A DNA stretch of 64,000 nucleotides from Pseudophaeobacter flagellatus (GTDB lineage Bacteria; Pseudomonadota; Alphaproteobacteria; Rhodobacterales; Rhodobacteraceae). Both the position numbers and the translations under genes were made by a program. The stretch's first letter is position 1. The number at the start of each line of letters is the position of its first letter. Below are positions 1 through 7,950 of this stretch, in pieces. The notes under the pieces are model-generated. The model had not been told where the DNA came from and made no database searches. It saw nothing but the letters and a program-made list of their open reading frames with translations. The stretch is from NCBI RefSeq assembly GCF_021228235.1, contig NZ_JAJQRG010000001.1:434001-498000 (forward strand). Direction: 5' to 3'.

Positions 1-1
1 A

Positions 2-493
2 TTGCCAACCCCTGCCGAGATCGAGGCGATGCAGTTCTGCGCGGGTGAGGACCTGAGCAAAGCTACAGCGCGGGCTTTCCATGCGTTCAAATTTGCGATG
101 GAATGCGCCATGCGCGCGGGCGAAATCGCAGGGCTGGAGTGGGATCGCGTCGATCTGGATCGCCGGGTGGCTCTGCTGACCCACACAAAGAACGGCAGGC
201 CGCGCGAGGTGCCTTTGTCGACCAGGGCCGTTGAGCTCATAAGAGCGTTGCCGGAATTGGATCCCGTGTTTGGCCTGTCGTCTCGTCAGTTGGATGTGTT
301 GTTCCGAAAGCTGCGGGACCGGGCAGGTGTGAAGGGGCTGACTTTCCATGATTCCCGCCATGCGGCCATTACAGCACTCTCAACCAAGCTAGATGTGTTG
401 GCGCTTGCTCGGATGGTGGGACACACAGATTTGCGGCAATTGCGGGTGTACTATAATGAAAGTGCCGAAGAGCTGGCCAAGCGCCTTGATTAG
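2..493 (+). CDS. Tyrosine recombinase (phage/ICE integrase), C-terminal part, cut by window edge
   Basis: This is the catalytic domain of a lambda-integrase-type site-specific recombinase, which cuts and rejoins DNA at att sites through a phosphotyrosine. About 160 residues are visible. The family signature is readable in order: an Arg in the stretch AMRAGEIAGLEW, a Lys in the beta-hairpin (HTKNGRP), the H-x-x-R box (HDSRH), a later His (MVGHTD) and the nucleophile Tyr in RVYYNE near the C-terminus. The true start lies before base 1, since the first in-frame codon here is a TTG inside the domain. It opens a region rich in mobile-element debris. The catalytic half looks intact; whether the N-terminal arm is intact cannot be seen. 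Confidence 0.9.
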   Translation: MPTPAEIEAMQFCAGEDLSKATARAFHAFKFAMECAMRAGEIAGLEWDRVDLDRRVALLTHTKNGRPREVPLSTRAVELIRALPELDPVFGLSSRQLDVLFRKLRDRAGVKGLTFHDSRHAAITALSTKLDVLALARMVGHTDLRQLRVYYNESAEELAKRLD

Positions 494-807
494 GCGTTTG
501 AAATTTGGGTAGCTGTGTCGGCTCTGCGCAGATAGCGACATTTGCAAAGTTTGGCCGTTGCGCCAGAGCGGACACTGGGCAAAGATGCGGCTAACGGCGG
601 TTGTGAGCCACTTGGACCAATGCCGTGCTATGTACGAACATCCACTCTTTATTGGCAGGTAAAAAGGTGACAAAACCTGAGGTGGTTTTGCCAAGAATTT
701 GTAGCACAAGACGTTTTCAACGTATCATGTGGACATAAAGCGAGTGATAAAAACGACCGTTTTGGGCAGTGAGCTATTGGCCAACTCGAGTGATCTGATC
801 TTGGTTA
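494..807. other. Intergenic stretch, no gene seen
   Basis: About 310 bp between the integrase fragment and a small lipoprotein gene. Short open frames on the minus strand have no recognisable content or start signals. No tRNA or clear att core was found by eye. Confidence 0.5.
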
Positions 808-1014
808 CTAATAAACAATAACCGTATCGCCGCCGAAGAGAATTTCGTTCTGTTGCCGCTGCCGTTCAGCTCTTATCTGTTCAACTTGAAAGCAGGTTTG
901 AGTATCGCCATTTTGGCAGGCCTGCTGTAGGGCGACAAATTCTGGGGTCTGTGGGTCTTGGACTTCACAACCCGTCACCAGCATCAAAACTGAAACCATC
1001 AAAATGCGTTTCAT
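808..1014 (-). CDS. Small putative lipoprotein, 68 aa
   Basis: Function is not recognised. The protein starts MKRILMVSVLMLVTGCEV, a short basic n-region, a hydrophobic core and a lipobox ending VTGC, so it is probably a lipid-anchored envelope protein after cleavage before the Cys. The mature part is only about 50 residues, is Gln/Glu/Arg rich, and has two more Cys residues (ACQNG and TCFQ) that could pair. The open frame continues upstream of this Met, but the signal peptide fixes the start here. It stands alone among mobile-element remnants. Confidence 0.55.
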   Translation of the reverse strand: MKRILMVSVLMLVTGCEVQDPQTPEFVALQQACQNGDTQTCFQVEQIRAERQRQQNEILFGGDTVIVY

Positions 1015-1568
1015 AGTATGTAAGTACCTCATTTTTTGAAAAGCTATCTGAAACCTGATCACGACTGCCTTTGCAGTTATAGACGTTAAAAACTGTAGGG
1101 CATCAACTTTGCAACTGAAAACCATGATTTGTAAGTGTTATCGTTGCCCAGAAACCTGAGCTTATCTGCGAATGGCCACAAACAACCGTTTCTTCCCGGC
1201 CAGATTTCTCGAGAGCCGACTTTGGCGCACCAGCAGCGAATTCACACTTTGTCCCGCACACTACCAGTTCGCGGCGTGCATGGACAAGGTCTGCTATATG
1301 CAGATCCGTGCCAATGGCTGTTGAGGCGCTTCGGGTTGAGTGCAGCGAATCCCGGGTGAGAGGCTAGGTGAGGTCATTAGGATTGGCTTCTGCCAGTTAC
1401 ACTTACATCCGGGACGAAGCATCACATCAAGGCCATCAATGAAGAAAAGAAAGACGGGCCGCTTTTCACATAATTCTGCGACCATCAACACAGAACTGGG
1501 GACATTCAACGGTTGCCCCAGTTAGTCCATTAATCGCTACCAACGCTAAGAGCGTGACTTAAACTAGG
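1015..1568. other. Intergenic stretch, no supportable gene
   Basis: About 550 bp. Several 60-75 codon open frames exist on both strands, but none has a convincing start, domain or signal peptide. Nothing else is recognised. Confidence 0.5.
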
Positions 1569-2564
1569 TCACTCAGTGGCGTAACGGGCGGAGTGGATAG
1601 CGATGTTACCGGTCGCTTCTACACGTTTCACTTCGCCAGCCTTCTCACTGTCGAAGAAAAAAACAACGTTGTAGAGCGTGTGCTCGCCAATATCAGTCTT
1701 TGCCACGATTATATGCGTATCGCCATCATCTAAACGACAAACCCCATGCAACTCGCGCTGGCTGATACCTTCAACATGTGAGACCTTCTGCGATGAACTG
1801 GCAAAATCACCCTTGCAAAGGCCCGACATGAATGCCAGGTCCTCACTGTCGGTCGCCCTTAAGTCTCCAGTCGGACGGTGCGCCGTAAGTGTGCCAGCCA
1901 GAACTCCAAGATCGTCAGAGGCCCAAAACACCGAATCCGCCCCAAAGCCCAAGTCTTGTATCTCCGCATCGCTCAAATAGGTAGCATCTGACACGTCAAT
2001 TGATGTAATCATATTGCTGGCAATTTGGAACAGTGCTCTTTGGCTCAGCCCGCCCTGTTGGCTTAGCGCTTCTGCGTAATCATAGTAGTTAGATGCACAG
2101 CTATATGTACGTTCAAGAGCCACCTTTGTTCCCGTAAGATCATAAACACCTGAGAATTGGCGGCCATCAATCTGCATAGTGCGACCCATCTGAATGAAGC
2201 GCATCGCTTGGTCAAAGTTCGGCATCGACAGCGTGACCATTGTTGATGAGACAGGAGTTGCAGTTGCATAAATCGGTGGCCTGCGATCAACATATATTGT
2301 GACAGGAATGTTTCTGGCGATGTCAAAATTGAAATCGTCGTTTGACACGCCGACCACCAATTTCTTTTCCTTCGTAAATGAAATTAAGAGGGTATCACCT
2401 GACTTGTATGGTGCTGAAACTACGCAATGTGAGAACCGACCGCTCTGGCTGTCGGTGTAAGCGGCACCTTCCCAAAGCTTGTACCCATAGTCACTGCCTC
2501 GAATGTACTCAGCAGATGCCGCGGTGGAGATCAGACAAGCAGATATAAGTGCTAGAATGCGCAT
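1569..2564 (-). CDS. Secreted hypothetical protein, 331 aa
   Basis: I do not recognise the family. The chosen start gives MRILALISACLISTAASA, a good Sec signal peptide cleaved before EYIRGSDYG, with an AGAGG ribosome-binding site about 10 bases upstream. An earlier ATG at 2591 would add nine residues and has no such site. The mature protein is about 310 residues, mostly short beta-like stretches, with a few Cys residues, and no membrane segment beyond the signal. It is likely periplasmic. It stands alone and is flanked by about 350-550 bp of gene-free DNA on each side. Confidence 0.65.
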   Translation of the reverse strand: MRILALISACLISTAASAEYIRGSDYGYKLWEGAAYTDSQSGRFSHCVVSAPYKSGDTLLISFTKEKKLVVGVSNDDFNFDIARNIPVTIYVDRRPPIYATATPVSSTMVTLSMPNFDQAMRFIQMGRTMQIDGRQFSGVYDLTGTKVALERTYSCASNYYDYAEALSQQGGLSQRALFQIASNMITSIDVSDATYLSDAEIQDLGFGADSVFWASDDLGVLAGTLTAHRPTGDLRATDSEDLAFMSGLCKGDFASSSQKVSHVEGISQRELHGVCRLDDGDTHIIVAKTDIGEHTLYNVVFFFDSEKAGEVKRVEATGNIAIHSARYATE

Positions 2565-2946
2565 AAGCTCTAAGTTCCTCTTTTGTCGCATCCATAATAT
2601 CTCGATTCAGGCCAGAAAGTCGACCATTAGCCAAATGCTTTTGCGTTTAGGTCCGTTTGCGGCAGAGCAAGCGCCTCAACTTTCCCGCACAGTTCAGAAA
2701 ACGGGCTAGGACAGTGAGGCCGCAAGCCTAAGTATTTGTTGAGCTGCGCGACCTCGGGCGGCGGAGAAATATCATACTTCGACCTTTGCCGAATACCGCA
2801 ACGAAGATCTGCATCCTACCAGTTCACCAACCGTGCGGCGAAGATCAGCTACCGCAATTTCCAGCCAAGGTCTGTGGGTCCGCATTGGGCTGGCAGTCGC
2901 CATTCATCTGTGGCGAGCATAGAATTATGAAGGATGGGGCGAGCAC
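2565..2946. other. Gene-poor stretch
   Basis: About 380 bp upstream of the secreted protein gene and downstream of the HTH gene. Open frames here are short and lack start signals or recognisable content. Confidence 0.45.
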
Positions 2947-3177
2947 TTAGATATCGAGGTTTTTGACCAACCCTTTGTTGCGTTCCAGCTTTCCAGCTCT
3001 GACCCAGCGGCGGACTGTCGCTTCTGACTTCCCCGCCTTTTGGGCGTATTCCGCGACTGTGATCCACTTAGCCGGCGGGCTGATTTTGGACGATAGGAGT
3101 AGCTTCTTGATCTCGGTCAGTTCGTCCTGAAGACGTGCGAGGGCGTCAGCATCTACTGCAATGAGTTGCTGTGTCAT
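2947..3177 (-). CDS. Small HTH DNA-binding protein (excisionase/MerR-like)
   Basis: A 76-residue protein. Residues 1-30 form a charged helix (MTQQLIAVDADALARLQDEL) that could be a coiled coil. Residues 40-70 form a winged-helix reading ITVAEYAQKAGKSEATVRRWVRAGKL, the pattern seen in excisionases and AlpA-type phage regulators that recognise a promoter or att site. It lies just downstream of the broken methyltransferase gene on the same strand, as expected for an early module of a temperate phage or integrative element. The specific target is unknown. Confidence 0.7.
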   Translation of the reverse strand: MTQQLIAVDADALARLQDELTEIKKLLLSSKISPPAKWITVAEYAQKAGKSEATVRRWVRAGKLERNKGLVKNLDI

Positions 3178-3225
3178 TTTAGGTTCCTGGTTCGCGCTGC
3201 AGTAACAGCTGGGGTGGTTGTTGTG

Positions 3226-3883
3226 TTAGGAGGCAAGTTTGTGAGCCATGGCGTGATCGCCCCATTGGGTTGCCATAGCGCTGGCAATGCCGGGGAAGGT
3301 CTTGCTGCGGATCTGCCAGCGCAGCTTGCCCGGTGGGGCGCGGTGGATGGCAGACCAGCGCTTGTGGTCTTCTGTGCCTTTCTCGGGCGGTGTCAGCTTG
3401 TTTGTCGGGATCAGCTTGGGCAGGCCGCGCAGGTAAAGGCCGGTCGCCTTAAATGCGGTTCTCCAAGCCAGTGCGGCTGCAAATGTTGGGCAGCGGGCTG
3501 AAAGTTCTCAATCCGCTGTTTTGCATGTATGTGCATCACTGGGTTTTCCACCGCTACGCGCGGGATCGGCGCATTCCAGCAGGCTGAAAACAGCGCGGCA
3601 CCTTCATCGAGGTCTGCCCACATTTCGGCCAGACTACGCCCCTTTGGGGGCTGGTGCAGCCAGCGCACCCCGCTATTGCAGAGCCGGGTGCAGGGCAGGT
3701 GCATGACGGCGAGCAGATCCCAGCCCATATCCAGCACCTCGCGCACGTCGCATTGCATGTGGGGTTGCTGCGGTCCTGTGCGGGCAGCAGATCGCAGGAC
3801 TAGGCGTCATGGCCGCGATCGAGAAAGGCGCGTCGCACCGCGCCGCTGGTTTCGCAGCCGATAAGAACTTTCAATTGTTTCAT
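3226..3883 (-). pseudogene. Broken phage-type DNA methyltransferase-like gene
   Basis: The intact family is a phage/rhodobacterial protein of about 215 aa often annotated as a DNA cytosine methyltransferase-like protein. The N-terminus reads MKQLKVLIGCETSGAVRRAF, then a TAG (complement of 3800-3802) interrupts it where relatives carry Trp. It resumes SCDLLPAQ and runs through PPCTRLCNSGVRW-like sequence (here LPCTRLCNSGVRW), the AVENPVMH motif and NFQPAAQ. Around 3450-3456 one base is missing, so the frame shifts. The remaining C-terminus (KLIPTNKLTPPEKGTEDH, then FPGIASAMATQWGDHA) reads in the next frame to a TAA at 3226-3228. Two independent lesions make a pseudogene more likely than sequencing error. 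The LPC for PPC change may be a further degeneration. Confidence 0.8.
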
Positions 3884-3890
3884 GGGGATC

Positions 3891-4142
3891 TTAGTCTTTT
3901 CCTGTGGCGCGGCGCATACGGCGGATACTGCGGCGCATGATGGCGGCGCGTTCGTCACGCATGGATGCGAGCGCTTTTTCCTTACGCTGGATCCGGCTGT
4001 GCAGCCGGGCAAGGCGTTCAAATTCTTCCGGGGTGGCGTGATGTGTCCAGGGTGCGCTGAGGCCGAATGGCTCTTCCGTGGGCGCGGTTGTGGTCCGTAA
4101 GTGATGGTCTTGCAGTTCCGCGCCCCTGGTTGCAGCGCTCAT
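3891..4142 (-). CDS. Hypothetical phage-type small protein, 83 aa
   Basis: Not recognised. It starts MSAATRGAELQDHH and has a basic helical C-terminal half with the pattern EEFERLARLHSRIQRKEKAL, probably a short coiled coil or nucleic-acid contacting helix. It ends 7 bases before the start of the broken methyltransferase on the same strand, so the two were probably one operon in the original phage. Its own frame is open. With its neighbours degenerate, it may no longer be expressed. Confidence 0.45.
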   Translation of the reverse strand: MSAATRGAELQDHHLRTTTAPTEEPFGLSAPWTHHATPEEFERLARLHSRIQRKEKALASMRDERAAIMRRSIRRMRRATGKD

Positions 4143-4162
4143 GCTGCGGGTGTGTCGGGGCG

Positions 4163-4380
4163 CTATGCCTTGGCCGTTGTAGGGGCAATCCGGCCTGCCA
4201 TCGGTTGCGCGGCGGTTGCGGGCGGTCGATCAGATGCTGTGGGCGCAGGCGCTGCGGGTCGAACCCCTGACCGCGCGCGGCCTTCATCGTTGCCCAGGCG
4301 GTGGTGAACAGCTTGGGATCGTCAATGTGATCTTCGGGCGATCCGGCGATGTGCTGGGCATCGCGCAGCAAGGTATTTGA
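4163..4380 (-). pseudogene. Remnant of a phage-type coding sequence
   Basis: Reading down the minus strand, the N-terminal part gives LLRDAQHIAGSPEDHIDD and FTTAWATMKAARGQGF in one frame. After about 4260, codon quality moves to another frame (PTASDRPPATAAQPMAGR) that ends at a TAG at 4163-4165, just before the 83-aa gene. I read this as one gene with a small indel near the GGTCAGGGG run and no surviving start. The function is unknown and the call rests on composition only. Confidence 0.3.
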
Positions 4381-4438
4381 TTTGTCCCCCGTATCAATCC
4401 TCCATCGGTTGATGTGAGAATTGATACGGGGGACAAAT
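4380..4438. repeat. Perfect 19-bp inverted repeat with 21-bp spacer
   Basis: The arm ATTTGTCCCCCGTATCAAT at 4380-4398 is repeated exactly as its reverse complement at 4420-4438. The arms do not extend by another base on either side. A second, shorter dyad (TGGGGA / TCCCCA, 4457-4474) lies 18 bp further on. It could be an operator or partition site of the old element, or a hairpin. No gene starts cleanly from it now. Confidence 0.85.
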
Positions 4439-4624
4439 ATCCCTTTCTGTGGATTGTGGGGATGAAATTCCCCATAAAGTTTTGATCGCACCTGTCTAGG
4501 TAGCTGCATAGTAGAGGAAAAAGCCGGCTATCCCGGTGACGTTACCAGCCCGCCATCATGATACCGCCGGAAAAATCCAGCTTCCGGCGGTCCAAGGTTG
4601 GGGTGCAGCGCATTTAACCGGAAC

Positions 4625-5206
4625 TCATTCGTAGTTGCCGACTGGCTTGACGGTACCACCTGCGGCCGCAAATTTGCCGTCAAGCCAGCTATAGGCCGCG
4701 AAGCAGAATTCATTGCCTGTGGCGTCACAGCTTGTTCCGTCCTGAACCATAAGCAGAATGGCCTTGTTTCCAAGAGAGGTGGTGATATTGCCAAGCCCCG
4801 TGAACGAAAAGTGCGCGTAGGGTACTGCTGGATCCGGGGTTGAGACAAAGACGTCGATCATTCGTCCCCCGGAGAACCCGTGGAACATGGTCGCGGAGGT
4901 TGTGCAATTGAACACTCCGCCATCAATGATCGGATCTGTTATACCATCGCCGTTGAAGTCTGCGACGTACTGGGTTCCGCCAGGGTTGGTAATAAGCTCG
5001 CCGCCATCAAACTCGGCGCAGAGGCTTTCCCGGTCCTCGATCAGCTGTCTGAGGGTTGAAGCGAAGCGCTCACCTGCAGAAGCGATCATTTGTTCCTTGA
5101 AATTGGAGGGTTCCCCTGAATCCTGAGCGAGAGAAGGGGCGCCGATTGCAGTCATCAATGCTCCGATAAATGCGGTCTTAAAAAACAATGACTTGGTATT
5201 TCCCAT
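4625..5206 (-). CDS. Secreted hypothetical protein, 193 aa
   Basis: Not assigned to a family. The first 28 residues (MGNTKSLFFKTAFIGALMTA, ending SLAQ) form a Sec signal peptide with cleavage near LAQ-DSG. The mature region has a helical start and then an Asp/Gly loop DFNGDGITDPIIDGG, like the calcium-binding loops in FG-GAP/EF-hand-type repeats. Four Cys residues (SLCAEF, FNCTTS, TSCDAT, EFCFAA) are spaced to allow two disulfides. It is likely periplasmic or secreted. It is a single gene with about 260 bp of empty DNA upstream. Confidence 0.65.
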   Translation of the reverse strand: MGNTKSLFFKTAFIGALMTAIGAPSLAQDSGEPSNFKEQMIASAGERFASTLRQLIEDRESLCAEFDGGELITNPGGTQYVADFNGDGITDPIIDGGVFNCTTSATMFHGFSGGRMIDVFVSTPDPAVPYAHFSFTGLGNITTSLGNKAILLMVQDGTSCDATGNEFCFAAYSWLDGKFAAAGGTVKPVGNYE

Positions 5207-5467
5207 ATCTAACTCCAGTTTAAAGATCGGGATGGCTCCCGCGCAACATTGTTCTTGCCAAGGAGGCAGCGACCTTCATTTGAGGCTGGCCAGTGCCAAG
5301 GCCGGAACACGCGCTGCTGTTCCATGGCCTTGTGATGTGGGGCCAGGCGTATCCAGAAACAAGGCGTCTATGCTTAATGAGTTAACTATATGGCGATAAT
5401 AAACCGGAAGGTTACTCTTCGGCCCTGCATACTTTTTAAATATCACGTTGTGTTTGCAGCATGAAAA

Positions 5468-5641
5468 CTAAGTACTAACTGTTGCAGTGGGCTCACAGCC
5501 GCCATGCGGCGGCGCGGTACCTAGATCGGCATCCTCGATCGACATGACGGGCACCCCAATCGTGACCTCGTTGAAGGGCTCGGCCATGGCGGCACTGGTC
5601 AAAAACACGCTCGCCGTGGCGACTATCATCAATCCACGCAT
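5468..5641 (-). CDS. Small secreted protein or truncated remnant, 57 aa
   Basis: The stop of the VOC gene overlaps this ATG as TAATG, suggesting translational coupling. The product starts MRGLMIVATASVFLTSAAMA, a clear Sec signal peptide, followed by only 37 residues (EPFNEVTIGVPVMSIEDAD and a Cys-containing tail). The mature start resembles the first strand of a longer exported protein, so this may be the front of a gene whose rest was lost rather than a complete small protein. The function is unknown. Confidence 0.45.
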   Translation of the reverse strand: MRGLMIVATASVFLTSAAMAEPFNEVTIGVPVMSIEDADLGTAPPHGGCEPTATVST

Positions 5642-6021
5642 TATGGGGCCACACCGGTTAAATCCTCAGCAAGCATCAGCGCATTGCCATCAGGATCATA
5701 AAACGTTGCGGTTTTGACCATGCCTTCGACGACGCCCGTGTCGCCATCGAACTTCACGTCGGCTTGTTCCAGCTCTTGCCTCGCAGAATCCAAATCAGCG
5801 ATCCCAAAAACTGGCACACAGTTGCCGGGTACGGGTTTGGTGTGTTCCCCAAAACCGATTGTTACACCGGGTGTGTTTGTCTGCATCTCGGACCACCCAG
5901 CCTCATCAGCATGGTAAATCAGCTCAAATCCTAACATGTCTTCGTACCACTTCGCGCTTGCGTTCCGGTCTTTGACCGACATGGCAATTGTAATCGTTTG
6001 ATCTACTGAAATGAGCGACAT
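5641..6021 (-). CDS. VOC-family (glyoxalase/bleomycin-resistance-like) protein
   Basis: A 126-residue vicinal-oxygen-chelate fold protein. It shows the paired beta-alpha-beta-beta-beta modules: an N-terminal ITIAMSVKDRNASAKWYEDM, typical of the first module, and a C-terminal TATFYDPDGNALMLAEDL, typical of the last strand with an acidic metal ligand. Members are lyases, dioxygenases or antibiotic-sequestering proteins, and the substrate cannot be deduced here. An AAGGGAAG ribosome-binding site precedes the ATG. It is transcribed divergently from an HxlR-type regulator 39 bp away, which probably controls it. Confidence 0.85.
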   Translation of the reverse strand: MSLISVDQTITIAMSVKDRNASAKWYEDMLGFELIYHADEAGWSEMQTNTPGVTIGFGEHTKPVPGNCVPVFGIADLDSARQELEQADVKFDGDTGVVEGMVKTATFYDPDGNALMLAEDLTGVAP

Positions 6022-6043
6022 GGGCTTCCCTTTTCATTCTAAA

Positions 6044-6056
6044 TATAGTAACTATA
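6044..6056. promoter_or_regulatory. Palindromic operator candidate between VOC and HxlR genes
   Basis: The sequence TATAGTAACTATA is a perfect 6+1+6 palindrome in the middle of the 39-bp divergent intergenic region. HxlR-family dimers bind short A/T-rich dyads of this kind, so it is a good candidate for autoregulation and control of the VOC gene. Confidence 0.55.
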
Positions 6057-6060
6057 GATT

Positions 6061-6606
6061 ATGTACATTGGCTTACTTGTCAACATCACTTCAAGGGCTT
6101 GGGCGTTACCAATTCTTGCGCAACTGGACGCTGGCATTTCCGGTCGGCAAGCGCCGTTACTGGCTGCAACCGGTGCGGGCAGGACTGCCTTCGCCCAAAG
6201 CATGGATCATCTAATCACGATAGGAATGGTTGAGCGAAATCCTGGCCATGGTCATCCATTGCGCCCAGAGTTCCGGCTAACCCAGATGGGAATATCTGCC
6301 GCCAAACTCGCCAGCGAAATCAACCGCGTTTCAAAAGAAGAAGATCAAGACCTGCTGCGTCGGTCGTGGACGCTTCCTGTTTTGGCATCCTTGCACTCCC
6401 CGCGTCACTTTGTAGAGATCAAACGAGAGCTTTCGCCGATAACAGATCGCGCCTTGTCACAGTCGTTGAAAACGATGGAAACAAGAAACTGGGTCTGCCG
6501 CCAGGTTGACAACCTGACGCGACCGCCTCGGTCTCGATACTCCGCAGTGAGCTCTGGCAAAATAATCAGTGAAGCCACGGCGTCTGCGGTTACTTTCATC
6601 GAGTAA
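6061..6606 (+). CDS. HxlR-family transcriptional regulator with two winged-helix units
   Basis: A 181-residue protein built of two similar winged-helix modules. Residues about 10-85 read SRAWALPILAQLDAGISGRQ and continue to a wing ending FRLTQMG. Residues about 100-170 carry the classical HxlR pattern RRSWTLPVLASLHSPRHFVE with SQSLKTMETRNWV and a wing RSRYSAV. Most HxlR proteins have a single module of about 110 aa, so the tandem layout is less usual. It is divergent from the VOC gene. The ATG at 6061 has no clear ribosome-binding site, so translation may be leaderless or start slightly downstream. Confidence 0.75.
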   Translation: MYIGLLVNITSRAWALPILAQLDAGISGRQAPLLAATGAGRTAFAQSMDHLITIGMVERNPGHGHPLRPEFRLTQMGISAAKLASEINRVSKEEDQDLLRRSWTLPVLASLHSPRHFVEIKRELSPITDRALSQSLKTMETRNWVCRQVDNLTRPPRSRYSAVSSGKIISEATASAVTFIE

Positions 6607-6682
6607 AAACGGTCATTTAATGAGAGACTACGAGGGGCGGCAAAGACCGCGTCTTTCCAGTTCGATTATGGCGCAGCGAAAG

Positions 6683-7129
6683 TCAGGTCTGGTGTCGGTT
6701 AAGGGTTCGGTAGATTGTTGGGCGAGATACGGAAAACACTTCGGCCAGGTCGCTGATTGAGTAGTCTCCGGTGGCGTGCATGCGGCAGAGTTCTTTCTGT
6801 TGCTTGTCAGATAGCTTTGGCTTTTTGCCGCGAAGTTTTCCTTTGGCACGAGCGATGGCCATGCCTTCGCGTGTGCGCATGCGTATAAGATCGGCTTCGA
6901 ATTCGGCGAAGGTAGCTAAGATGTTGAAGAACATCTTTTCCATGGGATCAGTTGGATCGTAGACAGAGGCACTCAGAGCCAGCTTGACACCTTTCTCCTG
7001 GAGCTGGTCGGAAATGGCGCGGGCATCTGGCACAGAGCGGGCAAGCCGGTCGAGCTTGGGCACGACAACCCAATCGCGAACCAGCCGCGCATACTGGCGC
7101 GTGCCAATGTGTGGGCTGTGAGTTGCCAT
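6683..7129 (-). pseudogene. Serine recombinase (resolvase/invertase family), N-terminally truncated
   Basis: About 148 residues remain. They include the conserved VVPKLDRLARSVPDARAI block, the FFNILATFAEFEADLIRMRT dimerisation-helix region and a C-terminal Hin-type helix-turn-helix (YSISDLAEVFSVSRPTIYRT). The first 50-60 residues of the family, which carry the nucleophilic Ser and part of the active site, are absent. What precedes KLDRL (MATHSPHIGTRQYARL) does not look like the family. The protein could still bind DNA but should not recombine it. It lies next to a broken integrase on the same strand. Confidence 0.75.
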
Positions 7130-7165
7130 TCGATGACTTTGGCGTTAGGTCGCGAGAGTTAGAGA

Positions 7166-7728
7166 TCATTCGCTCCTGCAAAGCGGAACTACCGAGGATG
7201 CTGCGTCTGTCACAAAGGCCGCCCATGATTGCATCAAGATTCGGCGGCGGTCTAACAAATCAGAGCGGGCATAGGCGCGTTCCACTTTGCCGCCAACAAT
7301 GCGGTTTCAGCAACGTCATAGTTTGCAGCATCCGTATTCTGGAACCAGGTGCGAAAGCTGGTTCGCATACCGTGCGGCGTGGCATTAGGTGCAATCTTTC
7401 TCAGCACCTTGGCGACTGCCACATCTGAGATTCCGCCGGGGATAGCGCCGGGAAATATGAATGAGCTACGCCGCCATTCCTCAGCCCTGGCGACAATCCC
7501 TAGGGCTGCATCGGACAGGGGAACTCGAAAATCTGATGCGGATGCGATAGTTTCTTTCATCCGCTCTTTGGGGACGGTCCAGATGTCGCTGTCGATCTCG
7601 TTAAATCGCTCGCCCCTTATTCCTGACGATCGTACCAGTGTCAGAATGTTAAAGCGCAGAGCAAGGTACGAAGAGTCATTGCGGTCACGCTTCTTTGCTT
7701 CAAGAGTGGTGAGCTTGTTTCTAGCCAT
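7166..7728 (-). pseudogene. P4-type integrase remnant with internal deletion and frameshift
   Basis: The start MARNKLTTLEAKKRD is the usual N-terminus of P4-type (DUF4102) integrases. Residue 15 jumps straight into the catalytic domain (ALRFNILTLVRSSGIRG), so some 200 residues have been lost. The domain keeps the first catalytic Arg region, DFRVPLSDAA and TPHGMRTSFRTW. The frame is then lost in ETALLAAKWNAP. The proper C-terminus (GGKVERAYARSDLLDRRR, with the Tyr nucleophile) reads in another frame to a TGA at 7166-7168. The gene is dead by two events. No tRNA attachment site was visible nearby. Confidence 0.8.
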
Positions 7729-7950
7729 ATCTGGCCCCCATTTTGGATCCCGCTTCAGGAGAATTATTCCAGAGGATGGCGGATCAACTTGGGTGATTTA
7801 GATATGAAAACAAGAAGCAAGCAAACTGAAAGAGATTTTGTCTGACTTAGTTGCTGTGCGCACTGCCCGCACCATTTCCTTTTGATACCGCGCTGTAAAC
7901 GCTTCACTTTTTCGCACTGCAATTGGGTAGCCCCCCAGATGGCCCCCAGG

